Assembly (NCBI GenBank): GCA_963775235.1
Contig: CAVZHY010000005.1
Location: forward strand, 1 to 64,000
Reading direction: 5' to 3'
Length of the DNA stretch: 64,000 bases
From: JBBDMC01 sp963775235
GTDB taxonomy: Bacteria; Pseudomonadota; Alphaproteobacteria; Rhizobiales; Kaistiaceae
Position numbers and translations under genes: made by a program. Below are positions 34,437 to 43,807 of this stretch, one piece after another. The notes beneath the pieces are model-generated. The model had not been told where the DNA came from. It searched no databases and saw only the letters and a list, made by a program, of their open reading frames with translations. How positions within the stretch are numbered: position 1 is the first letter of the stretch; each line of letters begins with the position of its first letter.

Positions 34437-36090
34437 ATGGGCTTGCGCCTCCACAATACGCTGACCCGGACAAAGGAAGACTTCGTTCCGATCGACCCGA
34501 AGAACGTGCGCATGTACGTCTGCGGGCCGACGGTCTATGACTTCGCCCACATCGGCAATGCGCGGCCGCTCATCGTATTCGACGTGCTCTTCCGCCTGCT
34601 CCGCCACATCTACGGCGCCGACCACGTCACCTATGTCCGCAACATCACCGACGTCGACGACAAGATCAACGCGCGCGCCGCCCAAGAATATCCGGAACTG
34701 CCGCTGAACCAGGCGATCCGCAAGGTTACAGAGAAGACCGAGAAGCAGTTCCACGAGGACGTCGCCGCTCTCGGCTGCCTGCCGCCGAACGTCGAGCCGC
34801 GCGCGACCGAACACATCGACGACATGAAGGCGATGATCGAAGACCTCGTCGCCAACGGCTGCGCCTACATTGCCGAGGACCACGTCCTTTTCCACGTCGC
34901 GGCGATGAAAGACTACGGAAAGCTTTCAAATCGCTCGCTCGACGACATGATCGCCGGCGCGCGGGTCGAGGTCGCGCCCTACAAGCAGGACCCGATGGAC
35001 TTCGTCCTGTGGAAACCGTCGAAGCAAGAGGCAAGGAGCGAAGCGGCCGGGAAGATGACAGGTGGAGAACCCGCCTGGCCATCGCCGGCCGGCATCGCGA
35101 CGCCCGGCCGGCCAGGCTGGCACCTGGAATGCTCCGCCATGTCGGACAAGTGGCTGTGGCAGGCGGCCAAGCCCACGCTGGGGGAGGCGGGTCTCGCCCA
35201 TCCCCACGAGTTCGATATCCACGGCGGCGGCATCGACCTCGTCTTCCCCCACCACGAGAACGAGATTGCCCAGTCACGATGCGCCTTCCACACGCCGGTG
35301 ATGGCCAACTATTGGCTCCACAACGGCTACCTCCAGGTGGAGGGCGAGAAGATGTCGAAGAGCGCGGGAAATTTCGTGACGATTCGGGATTTGCTGAAAG
35401 CGGTGATTGGACGGGCTCAGTGGTCCGGTTTGCGATGTTACAGACCCACTATCGACAGCCGATCGATTGGACCGCTGATCGACTAGAGAAATCGCGGTCA
35501 GAAATGGGAAACTGGGCCGGCCTTTTCTATGGCTCCGAGGCGCAAAATGACTACGTGCAGCGTCAGTTGACGCGCAAGCTACCCTCACCGAGCAAAGAAC
35601 TCGTCGAAGCTCTTTCTGACGACCTCAATACGCCTCAGGCGATTGCATTGCTCCGGGACAAGTTTGCGCGCTCTGTTAGCAAAGGGCTTACAGCCGAGTT
35701 TATGCAGGACTGTGAGTTCCTGGTCTTATCGTGTCGGGAAAATCGAGCCGCAGCGATTCGGTCTGCCTAAGCTTCATTCGACAGCATCCCCCTCGATTGA
35801 AGCGAGAGCCGGATCGCCAATAACAATCCGATTTTGGTCAGCCAGGCGAAGACTCTTTGGGCCTATGGGTATCGAGAATCCGAGTTTCGTCGATATTGGC
35901 GTTGTCGACGAAGCTGATCACAAGCGGCTATCGATCGCTCATCGCCGCCCGCGCCGAGGCCCGCAAGGTGAAGAACTACGCAGAGGCCGATCGTATCCGC
36001 GCCGAGCTCGACGCCTTGGGTATTACGCTGAAAGACTTGAAAGACCTTGATACTGGTGAACTCGTGACCACTTGGGAGGTGAAGCGATGA
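34437..36090 (+). pseudogene. cysS: Cysteinyl-tRNA synthetase, frameshifted
   Basis: This class I enzyme charges tRNA-Cys. The N-terminal catalytic domain is intact over 320 residues, with YVCGPTVYDFAHIGNARP (HIGH motif, zinc-ligand Cys), RNITDVDDKIN, the zinc site in GWHLECSAM and HGGGIDLVFPHHENE, and the KMSKSAGN loop. After FVTIRDLL the frame changes near 35395, and twice more before the C-terminus (KNYAEADRIRAELDALGITLKDLKD...). The region 35640-35900 reads poorly, is lower in GC and carries extra residues compared with typical CysS. The enzyme is essential, so either the reads are wrong or another copy exists elsewhere. Confidence 0.85.
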
Positions 36091-36686
36091 CCATTGAGAT
36101 CGACCACATGGGACTGAGCGTTTCCGACTATGGCCGCGCGAAAGCTTTTTACGTTGAAGCACTCAAACCGCTGAACATCGGCGTCGTGATGGAGTTCGGC
36201 GATGCTGCCGGCCTCGGGCCGGAGGGCAAGCCATTCTTGTGGATTTCGGGCGGCGGCAAGGCGACGCCGCCGCTGCACCTCGCGTTCCGTGCGGGCAATC
36301 GGCAGCAAGTGGATGAATTTTACAGTGCAGCGATGGCTGCCGGCGGCACCGACAACGGTCCTCCCGGTCTCCGCCCGCACTACCACCAGAACTACTATGC
36401 CGCTTTCGTCCACGACCCCGACGGCAACAATATCGAGGCGGTTTGCCACGCCTCCATGGAGGACATCGAGGCCGCCAACCGCCCGGCGCGCAAGCGTTCA
36501 GTGAAGAAGCGGGCGCCTGCCAAAAAGACGGCCGCTAAGCGACGCGGTGCCAAGAAACCCGCGGCCAAGAAGCGTGCCGTCAAGAAAGTCAGTGCGCGGA
36601 AAACGGCCACTCGCAAGCCGGCGAAGAAGACGTCGGCACGCCGCAGCGCCAAGAAGCCGGGCCGCGGGCGAAAGACGAGGCGATGA
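36087..36686 (+). CDS. VOC (glyoxalase-like) protein with histone-H1-like Lys/Ala tail
   Basis: ATG at 36087 overlaps the cysS stop (ATGA) and follows GGGAGGTG. Residues 1-130 form a glyoxalase/bleomycin-resistance fold (TIEIDHMGLSVSDYGRAKAFY, then LHLAFRAGNRQQVDEFY, then NYYAAFVHDPDGNNIEAVCH) with the usual His and Glu metal ligands. The last 65 residues consist of repeated Lys/Arg/Ala/Pro (KKRAPAKKTAAK, KKPAAKKRAVKK), like eukaryotic histone H1 tails and bacterial AlgP/HupN-type proteins. The tail should bind nucleic acid. This fusion is unusual. The GFA gene follows with another ATGA overlap. Confidence 0.85.
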   Translation: MTIEIDHMGLSVSDYGRAKAFYVEALKPLNIGVVMEFGDAAGLGPEGKPFLWISGGGKATPPLHLAFRAGNRQQVDEFYSAAMAAGGTDNGPPGLRPHYHQNYYAAFVHDPDGNNIEAVCHASMEDIEAANRPARKRSVKKRAPAKKTAAKRRGAKKPAAKKRAVKKVSARKTATRKPAKKTSARRSAKKPGRGRKTRR

Positions 36687-37165
36687 GCTTCGTCCGCATC
36701 ACGGGCGGCTGCCAATGCGGCGCCGTCCGCTATGCCCTGCATGAGCAGCCGGACGACCCGCACATCTGCCATTGCCGCATGTGCCAGAAGGCGTTCGGCT
36801 CGTTCTTCGCGCCGCTGACCGGGGTGTCTCTCGACAAGTTCGAGGTCACCCGCGGCGCTCTCGCAATCTTCATGAGTTCGGACCAAACAGAGCGGGGGTT
36901 CTGCCGGGACTGCGGCACCCCGCTCAGCTTCCACTACGTCGGCCGCCGGCGCATCGCAGTCTCGATCGGGTCCCTCGACGAGCCGACCATGGTGAGGCCC
37001 GGTCGGCAATATGGCATCGAGGCCCGCATGCCATGGTTCGGCGAGCTGCCGGACCTGCCCGGCGAAACGACCACTGAACAGGACGCGCCGGCGCTGGCCA
37101 CCGCCATCGCCACTTCCAACCATCAGCACCCCGACCACGACACCGAGGCTTGGCCGCCAGCCTGA
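36683..37165 (+). CDS. GFA (glutathione-dependent formaldehyde-activating)-like/CENP-V family protein
   Basis: The 160-residue product has the family zinc pattern: GGCQCGAVRY (first cysteine pair), ICHCRMCQKAFGS (second) and FCRDCGTPLSF (third), and a late WF motif. Most such proteins are not proven formaldehyde enzymes; a zinc-binding thiol chemistry is plausible. It begins with an ATGA overlap at the VOC gene. A short Pro/Thr/His-rich tail (about residues 135-160) is not typical. Confidence 0.9.
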   Translation: MSFVRITGGCQCGAVRYALHEQPDDPHICHCRMCQKAFGSFFAPLTGVSLDKFEVTRGALAIFMSSDQTERGFCRDCGTPLSFHYVGRRRIAVSIGSLDEPTMVRPGRQYGIEARMPWFGELPDLPGETTTEQDAPALATAIATSNHQHPDHDTEAWPPA

Positions 37166-37174
37166 GATATCGCC

Positions 37175-38773
37175 ATGGGTAAGGAACGCCTATACCTGTT
37201 CGACACGACCCTCAGAGACGGCGCCCAGACCAGCGGCGTCGACTTCTCGCTCGCCGACAAGGTGCTGATCGCCGGCATGCTCGACGATCTGGGTGTCGAC
37301 TACGTCGAGGGTGGCTATCCCGGCGCCAACCCCACAGACACGGCGCTATTCGAGACCAAGCGCACCCGACGCGCCACCTTCACTGCCTTCGGTATGACCA
37401 AGCGAGCCGGCGTCAGCCTCTCCAACGATCCGGGCCTGCGCGATCTGCTCGCGGCCGACGCCGATGCCATCTGCTTCGTCGCCAAGACCTGGGACTACCA
37501 CGTCCGTGTCGCCCTGCAGACCACGGAGCAGGAGAACCTGGAAGGCATCCGCCAGTCGGTCACCGCCGCGCGTGAGGCGGGCAGGGAAGTCCTGCTCGAC
37601 TGCGAGCATTTTTTCGACGGCTACAAGGCCAACCCCGCCTATGCACTCGCCTGCGCCAAGGCGGCCTACGATGCGGGCGCCCGCTGGGTCGTGCTCTGTG
37701 ACACCAACGGCGGTGCCATGCCGGAGGAGGTGGAAACAATCGTTGCCGAAGTCGCCAAGACGATCCCCGGCGACCATCTCGGCATCCACGCCCACAACGA
37801 CACCGACCAGGCGATCGCCAACTCGCTCGCCGCCGTGCGCGCCGGCGCTCGCCAAGTGCAGGGCACGCTCAACGGTATCGGCGAGCGCTGCGGCAATGCC
37901 AGCCTGACTTCGCTCATCCCGACGCTGATGCTGAAGCCCGCTTACACAGAGCACTATGACGTCGGCGTCAGCGAGGCAGGGCTTGCCGGGCTGACGGCGC
38001 TTGCCCACCGCTTCGACGAACTGGTCAACCGCGCTCCCAACCGGCAGGCGCCGTACGTTGGTGCAAGCGCCTTCACCACCAAGGCGGGCATCCACGCCTC
38101 CGCCATCGTTCGCGATCCGAAAACCTACGAGCACGTGCCTCCGGAAAAGGTGGGTAACCGCCGCCACGTGCTTGTTTCAGACCAGGCCGGCAAGGCGAAC
38201 CTGATCACCGAACTGTCGCGCCTGGGCATCGTCGTGGCGCGCGGCGACGACCGACTTGACGCGCTCCTTCGCGAGGTGAAGGCCCGCGAGGCGATCGGCT
38301 ACGCCTACGAAGGCGCCGACGCCTCGTTCGAGCTGCTGGCGCGGCGCACCCTCGGCACGGTTCCCGACTATTTCCACGTCGAAAGCTTCCACGTCACGGT
38401 GGAGCGCCGTCACAATGCCGTCGGCAAGCTCGTGTCGGTTTCCGAGGCGGTGGTCAAGATGAATGTGGGCGGAGAGCGGCTGTTGAGCGTCGCTGAGGGT
38501 AATGGCCCCGTCAACGCCCTCGACCGGGCGCTCCGCAAGGACCTCGGCGTCTACCGGCACGCCATCGCCGATCTCGAGCTCACGGACTATCGGGTCCGCA
38601 TCCTCAACGGCGGTACAGAGGCTGTGACCCGCGTCCTGATCGAATCGACGGACGCCGGCAGCGACACCTGGTTCACGGTTGGTGTTTCGGAAAACATCGT
38701 CGATGCGTCGTTCGAGGCGCTGATCGATTCGATGACCTACAAGTTGATGCGGTCCGGCGTCGAACCCGCCTGA
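37175..38773 (+). CDS. cimA: Citramalate synthase
   Basis: It condenses acetyl-CoA with pyruvate to (R)-citramalate, starting the threonine-independent route to isoleucine. ATG at 37175 gives 532 residues. The HMGL-like TIM barrel shows LFDTTLRDGAQTSGVDFS, GGYPGANPTD, DCEHFFDGYKAN, VLCDTNGGAMPEE, GIHAHNDTDQAIANSLAAV and NGIGERCGNASL. The C-terminal LeuA-type allosteric domain starts about residue 410. The VDFS and EGGYPG motifs fit the CimA (TIGR00977) group rather than isopropylmalate synthase. Nine bp after the GFA gene. Confidence 0.93.
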   Translation: MGKERLYLFDTTLRDGAQTSGVDFSLADKVLIAGMLDDLGVDYVEGGYPGANPTDTALFETKRTRRATFTAFGMTKRAGVSLSNDPGLRDLLAADADAICFVAKTWDYHVRVALQTTEQENLEGIRQSVTAAREAGREVLLDCEHFFDGYKANPAYALACAKAAYDAGARWVVLCDTNGGAMPEEVETIVAEVAKTIPGDHLGIHAHNDTDQAIANSLAAVRAGARQVQGTLNGIGERCGNASLTSLIPTLMLKPAYTEHYDVGVSEAGLAGLTALAHRFDELVNRAPNRQAPYVGASAFTTKAGIHASAIVRDPKTYEHVPPEKVGNRRHVLVSDQAGKANLITELSRLGIVVARGDDRLDALLREVKAREAIGYAYEGADASFELLARRTLGTVPDYFHVESFHVTVERRHNAVGKLVSVSEAVVKMNVGGERLLSVAEGNGPVNALDRALRKDLGVYRHAIADLELTDYRVRILNGGTEAVTRVLIESTDAGSDTWFTVGVSENIVDASFEALIDSMTYKLMRSGVEPA

Positions 38774-38785
38774 GGCGCTTGGCGC

Positions 38786-39403
38786 CTACATCAGGTCGGC
38801 GCCGCCCGGTTGCGCTACGGCGCGGGTCGTCTCGTCAGCGAGGGCAGCCCGCAACATCGGGATGACTGCGTCGACATTCGTGCAGAACGACACCGGCAAC
38901 TCATTGCCTCCGGGCACGAAAGCCTTGCGCAGAAAACCGTCCTCGGTCATGCGCTGGAAGAGCGCGACCAGCGAATCCCAGAAGCCGTTGATGTTGACGA
39001 TGAGGATCGGCCGTCGGTGCTGCTCGAGTTGGGCCCACGTTGCCATCTCGACGACCTCTTCGAGCGTACCGATGCCCCCAGGCAGCGCCACGAAGGCGTC
39101 GGCCCGCTCGAACATGATCCGCTTGCGCTCGTGCATGTCGGCGGTGACGATCAGCTCCGGCACCTCCTTAAGCATCACCTCACGGTCCTTCAGGAACTGC
39201 GGGATGATGCCGGTGACGGCGCCGCCGTTCCTGAGTACCGTGCGGGCCAGTACCCCCATCAGTCCGACCGAACCGCCGCCGTAGACGAGCCGGATACCTG
39301 CCTTGGCCAACCCGCGGCCGAGGCGCTCGGCGGCGGCGACGTAGTCCGGCCCGGCTCCCTCGTTGGAGCCGCAATAGACGCAGATGCTTCGCAATTCGGC
39401 CAT
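38786..39403 (-). CDS. LOG-family (TIGR00730) nucleotide phosphoribohydrolase-like protein
   Basis: The 205-residue Rossmann-fold product has the lysine-decarboxylase-like signature GGGSVGLMGVLA and PGGIGTLEEVVEM (the PGGxGTxxE motif that defines LOG proteins), preceded by ERKRIMFERADAFVAL with the catalytic Arg. LOG proteins hydrolyse cytokinin ribotides or AMP-like N-glycosidic bonds. ATG at 39403 is chosen; ATG 39418 is a slightly longer alternative. It is convergent with cimA, with a 6-bp-arm hairpin (AGGCGC/GCGCCT, 38773-38787) between the stops. Confidence 0.9.
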   Translation of the reverse strand: MAELRSICVYCGSNEGAGPDYVAAAERLGRGLAKAGIRLVYGGGSVGLMGVLARTVLRNGGAVTGIIPQFLKDREVMLKEVPELIVTADMHERKRIMFERADAFVALPGGIGTLEEVVEMATWAQLEQHRRPILIVNINGFWDSLVALFQRMTEDGFLRKAFVPGGNELPVSFCTNVDAVIPMLRAALADETTRAVAQPGGADLM

Positions 39404-39518
39404 GATTCGGTGTGGCATCGGCAGGTGGCGGGCGTCAAGCCTGCCCCGTCGACCTTGCTTGTACCGCAGGCCCGACCGCGTATAGACTCCAGCCCCGGCG
39501 AGAGATTCGGACGAATCA

Positions 39519-41681
39519 ATGGATAAACGCCGGTTTACCGGATTGGTTGCGCTCATCGTCTTCGTGGGCGCCATTGCGGGCCTCAGTTACTACGATTGGC
39601 ACCGAACGACGGCCGACACGCCCGTCGCGTTCGCGCCTGCGCTTTCGGCCGACGAGTCGATTCCGGCTGGCGATACACCCATCGTGCCGCCGGCCTCGCT
39701 GGTCGCGCGGCCGGTGACCGACCACGCTGCGCCCGCTCCCGAAGCCACAATAACGCCTCCGCCGGCCGAACAGCCGCCGACCATGGCCGTACCGGCGCCA
39801 GAAGTCGCTACCGCTGCGCCCCTGCCGGCCGGACCGCCGCCGACCATGGCCGGACCGGCGCCAGAAGTCGCTACCGCTGCGCCCCCGCCGGCCGGACCGC
39901 CGCCGACCATGGCCGGACCGGCGCCAGAAGTCGCTACCGCTGCGCCCCCGCCGGCCGGACCGCCGCCGACCATGGCCGGACCGGCGCCAGAAGTCGCCGC
40001 CGCTGCCCCTCCGCCGGCCGAGCCGCCGCCGACCCCGGCTGGGCCGGCGCCAGAAGTCGCCGCCGCTGCCCCTCCGCCGGCCGAACCGCTGCCGAACATG
40101 GCCGCGCCGGAACCAGAGGTCGCCGCTGCGCCCCCGCCGGCCGAACCGCTGCCGACCATGGCCGCGCCGGAACCAGAGGTCGCCGCTGCGCCCCCGCCGG
40201 CCGAACCGCTGCCGACCATGGCCGCGCCGGAACCAGAGGTCGCCGCTGCGCCCCCGCCGGCCGAACCACCGCCGACCGTGGCCGCGCCGGAGCCAGAGGT
40301 CGCCGCTGCGGCCCCGAGCGCGGTGACAGGCGCGCCCGCCGGACAGAAGATCGCGGCAGCCGAGCCTCCGGCCACTTCGGTTGAGCCGGCTGCCATACCG
40401 CCGATTTCGCCGACCTTTGATGTTGTCCGGGTCGAACCCTCCGGAGACGCCGTCGTCGCCGGTCTCGCTGCACCCGATTCGACCGTCGAGGTCCTCGACG
40501 GTCCAACCGCCGTCGCCACCGCTGAGGCCAACACCCGTGGCGAGTGGGCAATGGCCCTCGACAAGCCGCTGCCGCCGGGGACGCATGATCTAGCGATACG
40601 CACCACCTCAAAGGACAAGGCGATAACCACGTTGTCGGATCAGCGCGTGGCTGTGTCGGTTCCTGACAAGAAGTCGGATGACGTTCTCGTCGTTCTCAAC
40701 AGCCCCGATGCGCCGAGCAAGGTTCTGCAGATTCCCCAAGCCAGCCCGCCGGAGGTGGCTGCCGCGCCACCACCTGCTGCTGAGCCTCACCCCGCCGTGC
40801 CCGGTCCGGAAATAGCCGATGCCGCCCCACCGTCCGAACCACCGACGCCGCAGGTCGCGCCGTCAGAACCAAAGGTGGCCGTGATGCCCCCCCAGCCGCC
40901 GCCTGTCGAGAAGACGCCACCGGCGGAAGCGGTTGCGCCCCGCGAAGCACCGGCCGAGCCACGGGTCGCCGAGTCACCACCACTGCGGACGCCGTCAGCA
41001 GCGGCTGATACCAAGGAACCTGAGGTCGCGATGGCGCCCGTGTCAGGGCCATCGATGGCGCCCGCGCCAGAATCATCGGTGGCGCCCGCCAGTCAGCCCG
41101 AACCCGCACGTGCGCCGGTCGCCGCATCGGAGCAGCCACCAAAGACGGAGCCTGCGCCGCAGCCCGAGGTCACCGTCGCGGCGGTGGAGGCCGACACGAC
41201 CGGCAATATCTATGTGGCGGGAACCGCCGAGACCAACGAGCCCGTCCGAGTCTACGTTGACAACCAGCCGATCGGTGAGACCAAACCGACCGAAGGCGGC
41301 ACCTGGCTTGTCGAGACCAAGCGGGACATGCCGGCAGGGACGTATCAGGTGCGCGCCGATCAGGTCGACAAGAACACTGGCGATGTCATTGCCCGTGCCG
41401 AAGTGCCCTTCGAACGCGAGGTGGATGTGGCGACGCTCAGGCCAACTACGACCGCGGCTGCCGCCGGCGGCGCCGAGATGACCGGTGACACGCCCGCAGT
41501 CCAGACTGTCATCATCAAGCGCGGTGACAACCTGTGGCACATCGCTCGCGACCTTTACGGGCATGGCATCCGCTACTCGACCATCTACGAGGCCAATCGC
41601 GACCAGATCCGCAGTCCGCACTGGATTTATCCGGGCCAGGTCTTTGTGGTACCGGCCGGCAACGCCAACTGGCAGAACTAA
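39519..41681 (+). CDS. LysM domain cell-envelope protein with Pro/Ala repeat stalk and Ig-like domains
   Basis: The 720-residue product has an N-terminal signal-anchor (LVALIVFVGAIAGLSYY). Then comes a Pro/Ala/Glu stalk (residues about 80-265) with nine 20- or 21-residue tandem repeats. An Ig-like domain (FDVVRVEPSGDAVVAGLAAP...) follows, then a second low-complexity region, a second Ig-like domain (NIYVAGTAETNEPVRVYVDN) and a C-terminal LysM domain (IKRGDNLWHIARDLYGHGIRY, then IYPGQVFVVP). LysM binds peptidoglycan, so the protein probably spans the periplasm. The gene is intact, and the stalk length is likely to vary between strains. Confidence 0.92.
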   Translation: MDKRRFTGLVALIVFVGAIAGLSYYDWHRTTADTPVAFAPALSADESIPAGDTPIVPPASLVARPVTDHAAPAPEATITPPPAEQPPTMAVPAPEVATAAPLPAGPPPTMAGPAPEVATAAPPPAGPPPTMAGPAPEVATAAPPPAGPPPTMAGPAPEVAAAAPPPAEPPPTPAGPAPEVAAAAPPPAEPLPNMAAPEPEVAAAPPPAEPLPTMAAPEPEVAAAPPPAEPLPTMAAPEPEVAAAPPPAEPPPTVAAPEPEVAAAAPSAVTGAPAGQKIAAAEPPATSVEPAAIPPISPTFDVVRVEPSGDAVVAGLAAPDSTVEVLDGPTAVATAEANTRGEWAMALDKPLPPGTHDLAIRTTSKDKAITTLSDQRVAVSVPDKKSDDVLVVLNSPDAPSKVLQIPQASPPEVAAAPPPAAEPHPAVPGPEIADAAPPSEPPTPQVAPSEPKVAVMPPQPPPVEKTPPAEAVAPREAPAEPRVAESPPLRTPSAAADTKEPEVAMAPVSGPSMAPAPESSVAPASQPEPARAPVAASEQPPKTEPAPQPEVTVAAVEADTTGNIYVAGTAETNEPVRVYVDNQPIGETKPTEGGTWLVETKRDMPAGTYQVRADQVDKNTGDVIARAEVPFEREVDVATLRPTTTAAAAGGAEMTGDTPAVQTVIIKRGDNLWHIARDLYGHGIRYSTIYEANRDQIRSPHWIYPGQVFVVPAGNANWQN
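39756..40313 (+). repeat. Nine in-frame tandem repeats of 60-63 bp
   Basis: Five 63-bp units (PPPAGPPPTMAGPAPEVATAA-like) are followed by three 60-bp units (PPPAEPLPTMAAPEPEVAAA-like) and one 63-bp unit, all in frame. Units 2-4 are nearly identical in DNA, as are units 7 and 8, which points to recent expansion by slippage or unequal recombination. They lie wholly inside the LysM gene. Confidence 0.9.
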
Positions 41682-41801
41682 CGGTCGGCCCGACGCGCGC
41701 TTGAAATCGCAGTGAATGGGCTTAACTGGGCTTTGCCCAGCGCTGCCAGCGCTTCACAGAAACCTCGCATTCGGCGGGCGGTCGCGCCCCAGGACAGGCT
41801 G

Positions 41802-43733
41802 ATGACGCTGACCGACGATGCGCCGAAACCTGCGCCTGCGCCGGTGCGACAGAAGTCGACGCTCGCGACGCTCCGCGACTTGCAGCCGTACATGTGGCCG
41901 GGCGACCGGCCCGACCTGAAACGGCGCGTGGTGGTGGCGTTGGGTATCCTTGTCCTCGCCAAGGTCATCACCGTACTCGTTCCCTACACATACAAGTGGG
42001 CAACGGACGCGCTTACTGCGCCGCCAAGCGTCGGACCCGGAGGGGCGGTAAGTGTTGGCTTGGCGACGTTGGTGACAGTTCCGATCATTCTGGTCGTTGC
42101 CAACGGCGTCGGCCGCATTCTCATGAACGTGTTCAATAACCTTCGCGACGCGCTGTTCGCGAAGGTCGGCCAGCACGCCGTGCGCAATCTCGCGTACAAG
42201 ACGTTCGTGCACATGCACCAGTTGTCGCTGCGCTACCATCTGCAGCGGCGCACCGGCGGGCTCGCGCGCGTCATCGAGCGCGGCACCAACGGGATCGAGA
42301 CGATCGTCCGCTTCACCATCCTCAATACGCTGCCGACGGTCTTCGAGTTCAGTTTCGCCGCCGCCGTCATCGCCTATCAGTTCGACTGGGCGTATCTGTT
42401 GGTGGTCGCGGTGACGATCGTGCTCTACGTCTGGTTTACCGTGCGCGCCTCCGACCGGCGCATCAAGATCCGCCGACTGATGAACGAATCCGATCAGGAT
42501 GCCCATTCGAAGGCGATCGACTCGCTGCTGAACTTCGAAACGGTGAAGTATTTCGGCAATGAGAACATGGAGGCCGGTCGATTCGATCGCGCCATGGCCC
42601 GCTACGAGCAGGCGGCAATCCGCATCTGGACATCGCTTGCCTGGCTCAACATTGGTCAGATCGTGATCTTCACCACCGGCGCGACGATCTGCATGGTCCT
42701 GTCGGGTACCGCGGTGATGCGGGGAGAGCAGACGATCGGCGATTTCGTGCTCATCAATGCTCTGCTCATCCAGCTTTCCATCCCGCTCAATTTCATCGGC
42801 TCGGTGTACCGCGAGATCAAGCAAGGCCTCATCGATATCGAGGCCATGTTCGCGCTCCTCAACGTGGCTCCCGAGATCGCGGACAAGCCAGGCGCTCCGA
42901 ACCTGACGGTCGGCGGCGGTGCCGTGCGGTTCGAGGACGTCCGTTTCAGCTATGACCCGGCCCGCCCGATCATAAAGGGCATCTCGTTCGACGTCCCTGC
43001 TGGCCACATCGTCGCCATCGTCGGTCCGTCGGGGGCGGGAAAGTCGACCATTTCCCGGCTCCTGTTTCGTTTCTATGAAGTGACGGGCGGCCGCATCACG
43101 ATCGACGGGCAGGATATCAGCAGCGTCACCCAGGAATCGCTCCGCGCCGCCATCGGTATGGTTCCGCAGGATACCGTGCTGTTCAACGACACGATCGGTT
43201 ACAACATCCGTTACGGACGTCCCGAGGCAAGTGACGAAGACGTCCGCGCCGCCGCGCGCACGGCGCAGATTGCCGACTTCATCGCAGGCTTGCCGGATGG
43301 CTATGAGACCGAGGTCGGCGAGCGCGGCCTCAAGCTTTCGGGCGGCGAGAAGCAGCGCGTCGCCATTGCGCGCACGGTCCTCAAGGGCCCGCCGATCCTG
43401 ATCCTCGACGAGGCGACCTCCGCCCTCGACATCCACACCGAGCGCGAAATTCAGGCGGCCCTCGATCGCGTCTCGGCGGACCGAACCACACTGGTCATCG
43501 CCCATCGTCTTTCGACGGTGGTCCACGCCGATGAGATCATCGTTCTCGACGACGGGCGCATCGTCGAGCGCGGCGGCCACGATGACCTTATCCGCCGCGG
43601 TGGGCTCTACGCATCCATGTGGCGTCGTCAGCGCGAGGCGGCCGAGGCGGCGGAGCGGCTGCGCGTCGTGGAGAACGAGACACGCGCTGCCGAACATGCG
43701 CCGACGGATCGGGAGACCGTACCGGCGCGGTAA
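41802..43733 (+). CDS. ABC transporter ATPase/permease, Atm1/HMT-like
   Basis: This half-transporter has fused membrane and ATPase domains. ATG at 41802 (MTLTDDAPKPAPAP) gives 643 residues. An upstream ATG at 41712 adds 30 residues of low plausibility. The transmembrane domain covers residues about 50-345 and has the Atm1-type loop NESDQDAHSKAIDSLLNFETVKYFGNE. The ATPase domain has Walker A GPSGAGKST, the signature LSGGEKQRVAIARTVL, Walker B ILILDEATSALD and the H-loop IAHRLSTV. Atm1-like proteins export glutathione-linked sulfur or metal conjugates, which fits the GSH genes nearby, but this link is inferred only. Confidence 0.9.
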   Translation: MTLTDDAPKPAPAPVRQKSTLATLRDLQPYMWPGDRPDLKRRVVVALGILVLAKVITVLVPYTYKWATDALTAPPSVGPGGAVSVGLATLVTVPIILVVANGVGRILMNVFNNLRDALFAKVGQHAVRNLAYKTFVHMHQLSLRYHLQRRTGGLARVIERGTNGIETIVRFTILNTLPTVFEFSFAAAVIAYQFDWAYLLVVAVTIVLYVWFTVRASDRRIKIRRLMNESDQDAHSKAIDSLLNFETVKYFGNENMEAGRFDRAMARYEQAAIRIWTSLAWLNIGQIVIFTTGATICMVLSGTAVMRGEQTIGDFVLINALLIQLSIPLNFIGSVYREIKQGLIDIEAMFALLNVAPEIADKPGAPNLTVGGGAVRFEDVRFSYDPARPIIKGISFDVPAGHIVAIVGPSGAGKSTISRLLFRFYEVTGGRITIDGQDISSVTQESLRAAIGMVPQDTVLFNDTIGYNIRYGRPEASDEDVRAAARTAQIADFIAGLPDGYETEVGERGLKLSGGEKQRVAIARTVLKGPPILILDEATSALDIHTEREIQAALDRVSADRTTLVIAHRLSTVVHADEIIVLDDGRIVERGGHDDLIRRGGLYASMWRRQREAAEAAERLRVVENETRAAEHAPTDRETVPAR

Positions 43734-43807
43734 TGTCCCCGGCCGCCGCCTGGGAGCCGCGGCCGGATGCACAGCCGGTCGGCGGTTGGCGATGCGGGTG
43801 AGAAAGC

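Noticed and set aside
39756..40313. CRISPR-like regularly spaced repeat
   Set aside because: The units are contiguous, in frame and code for a Pro/Ala stalk; no spacers or cas genes are present.
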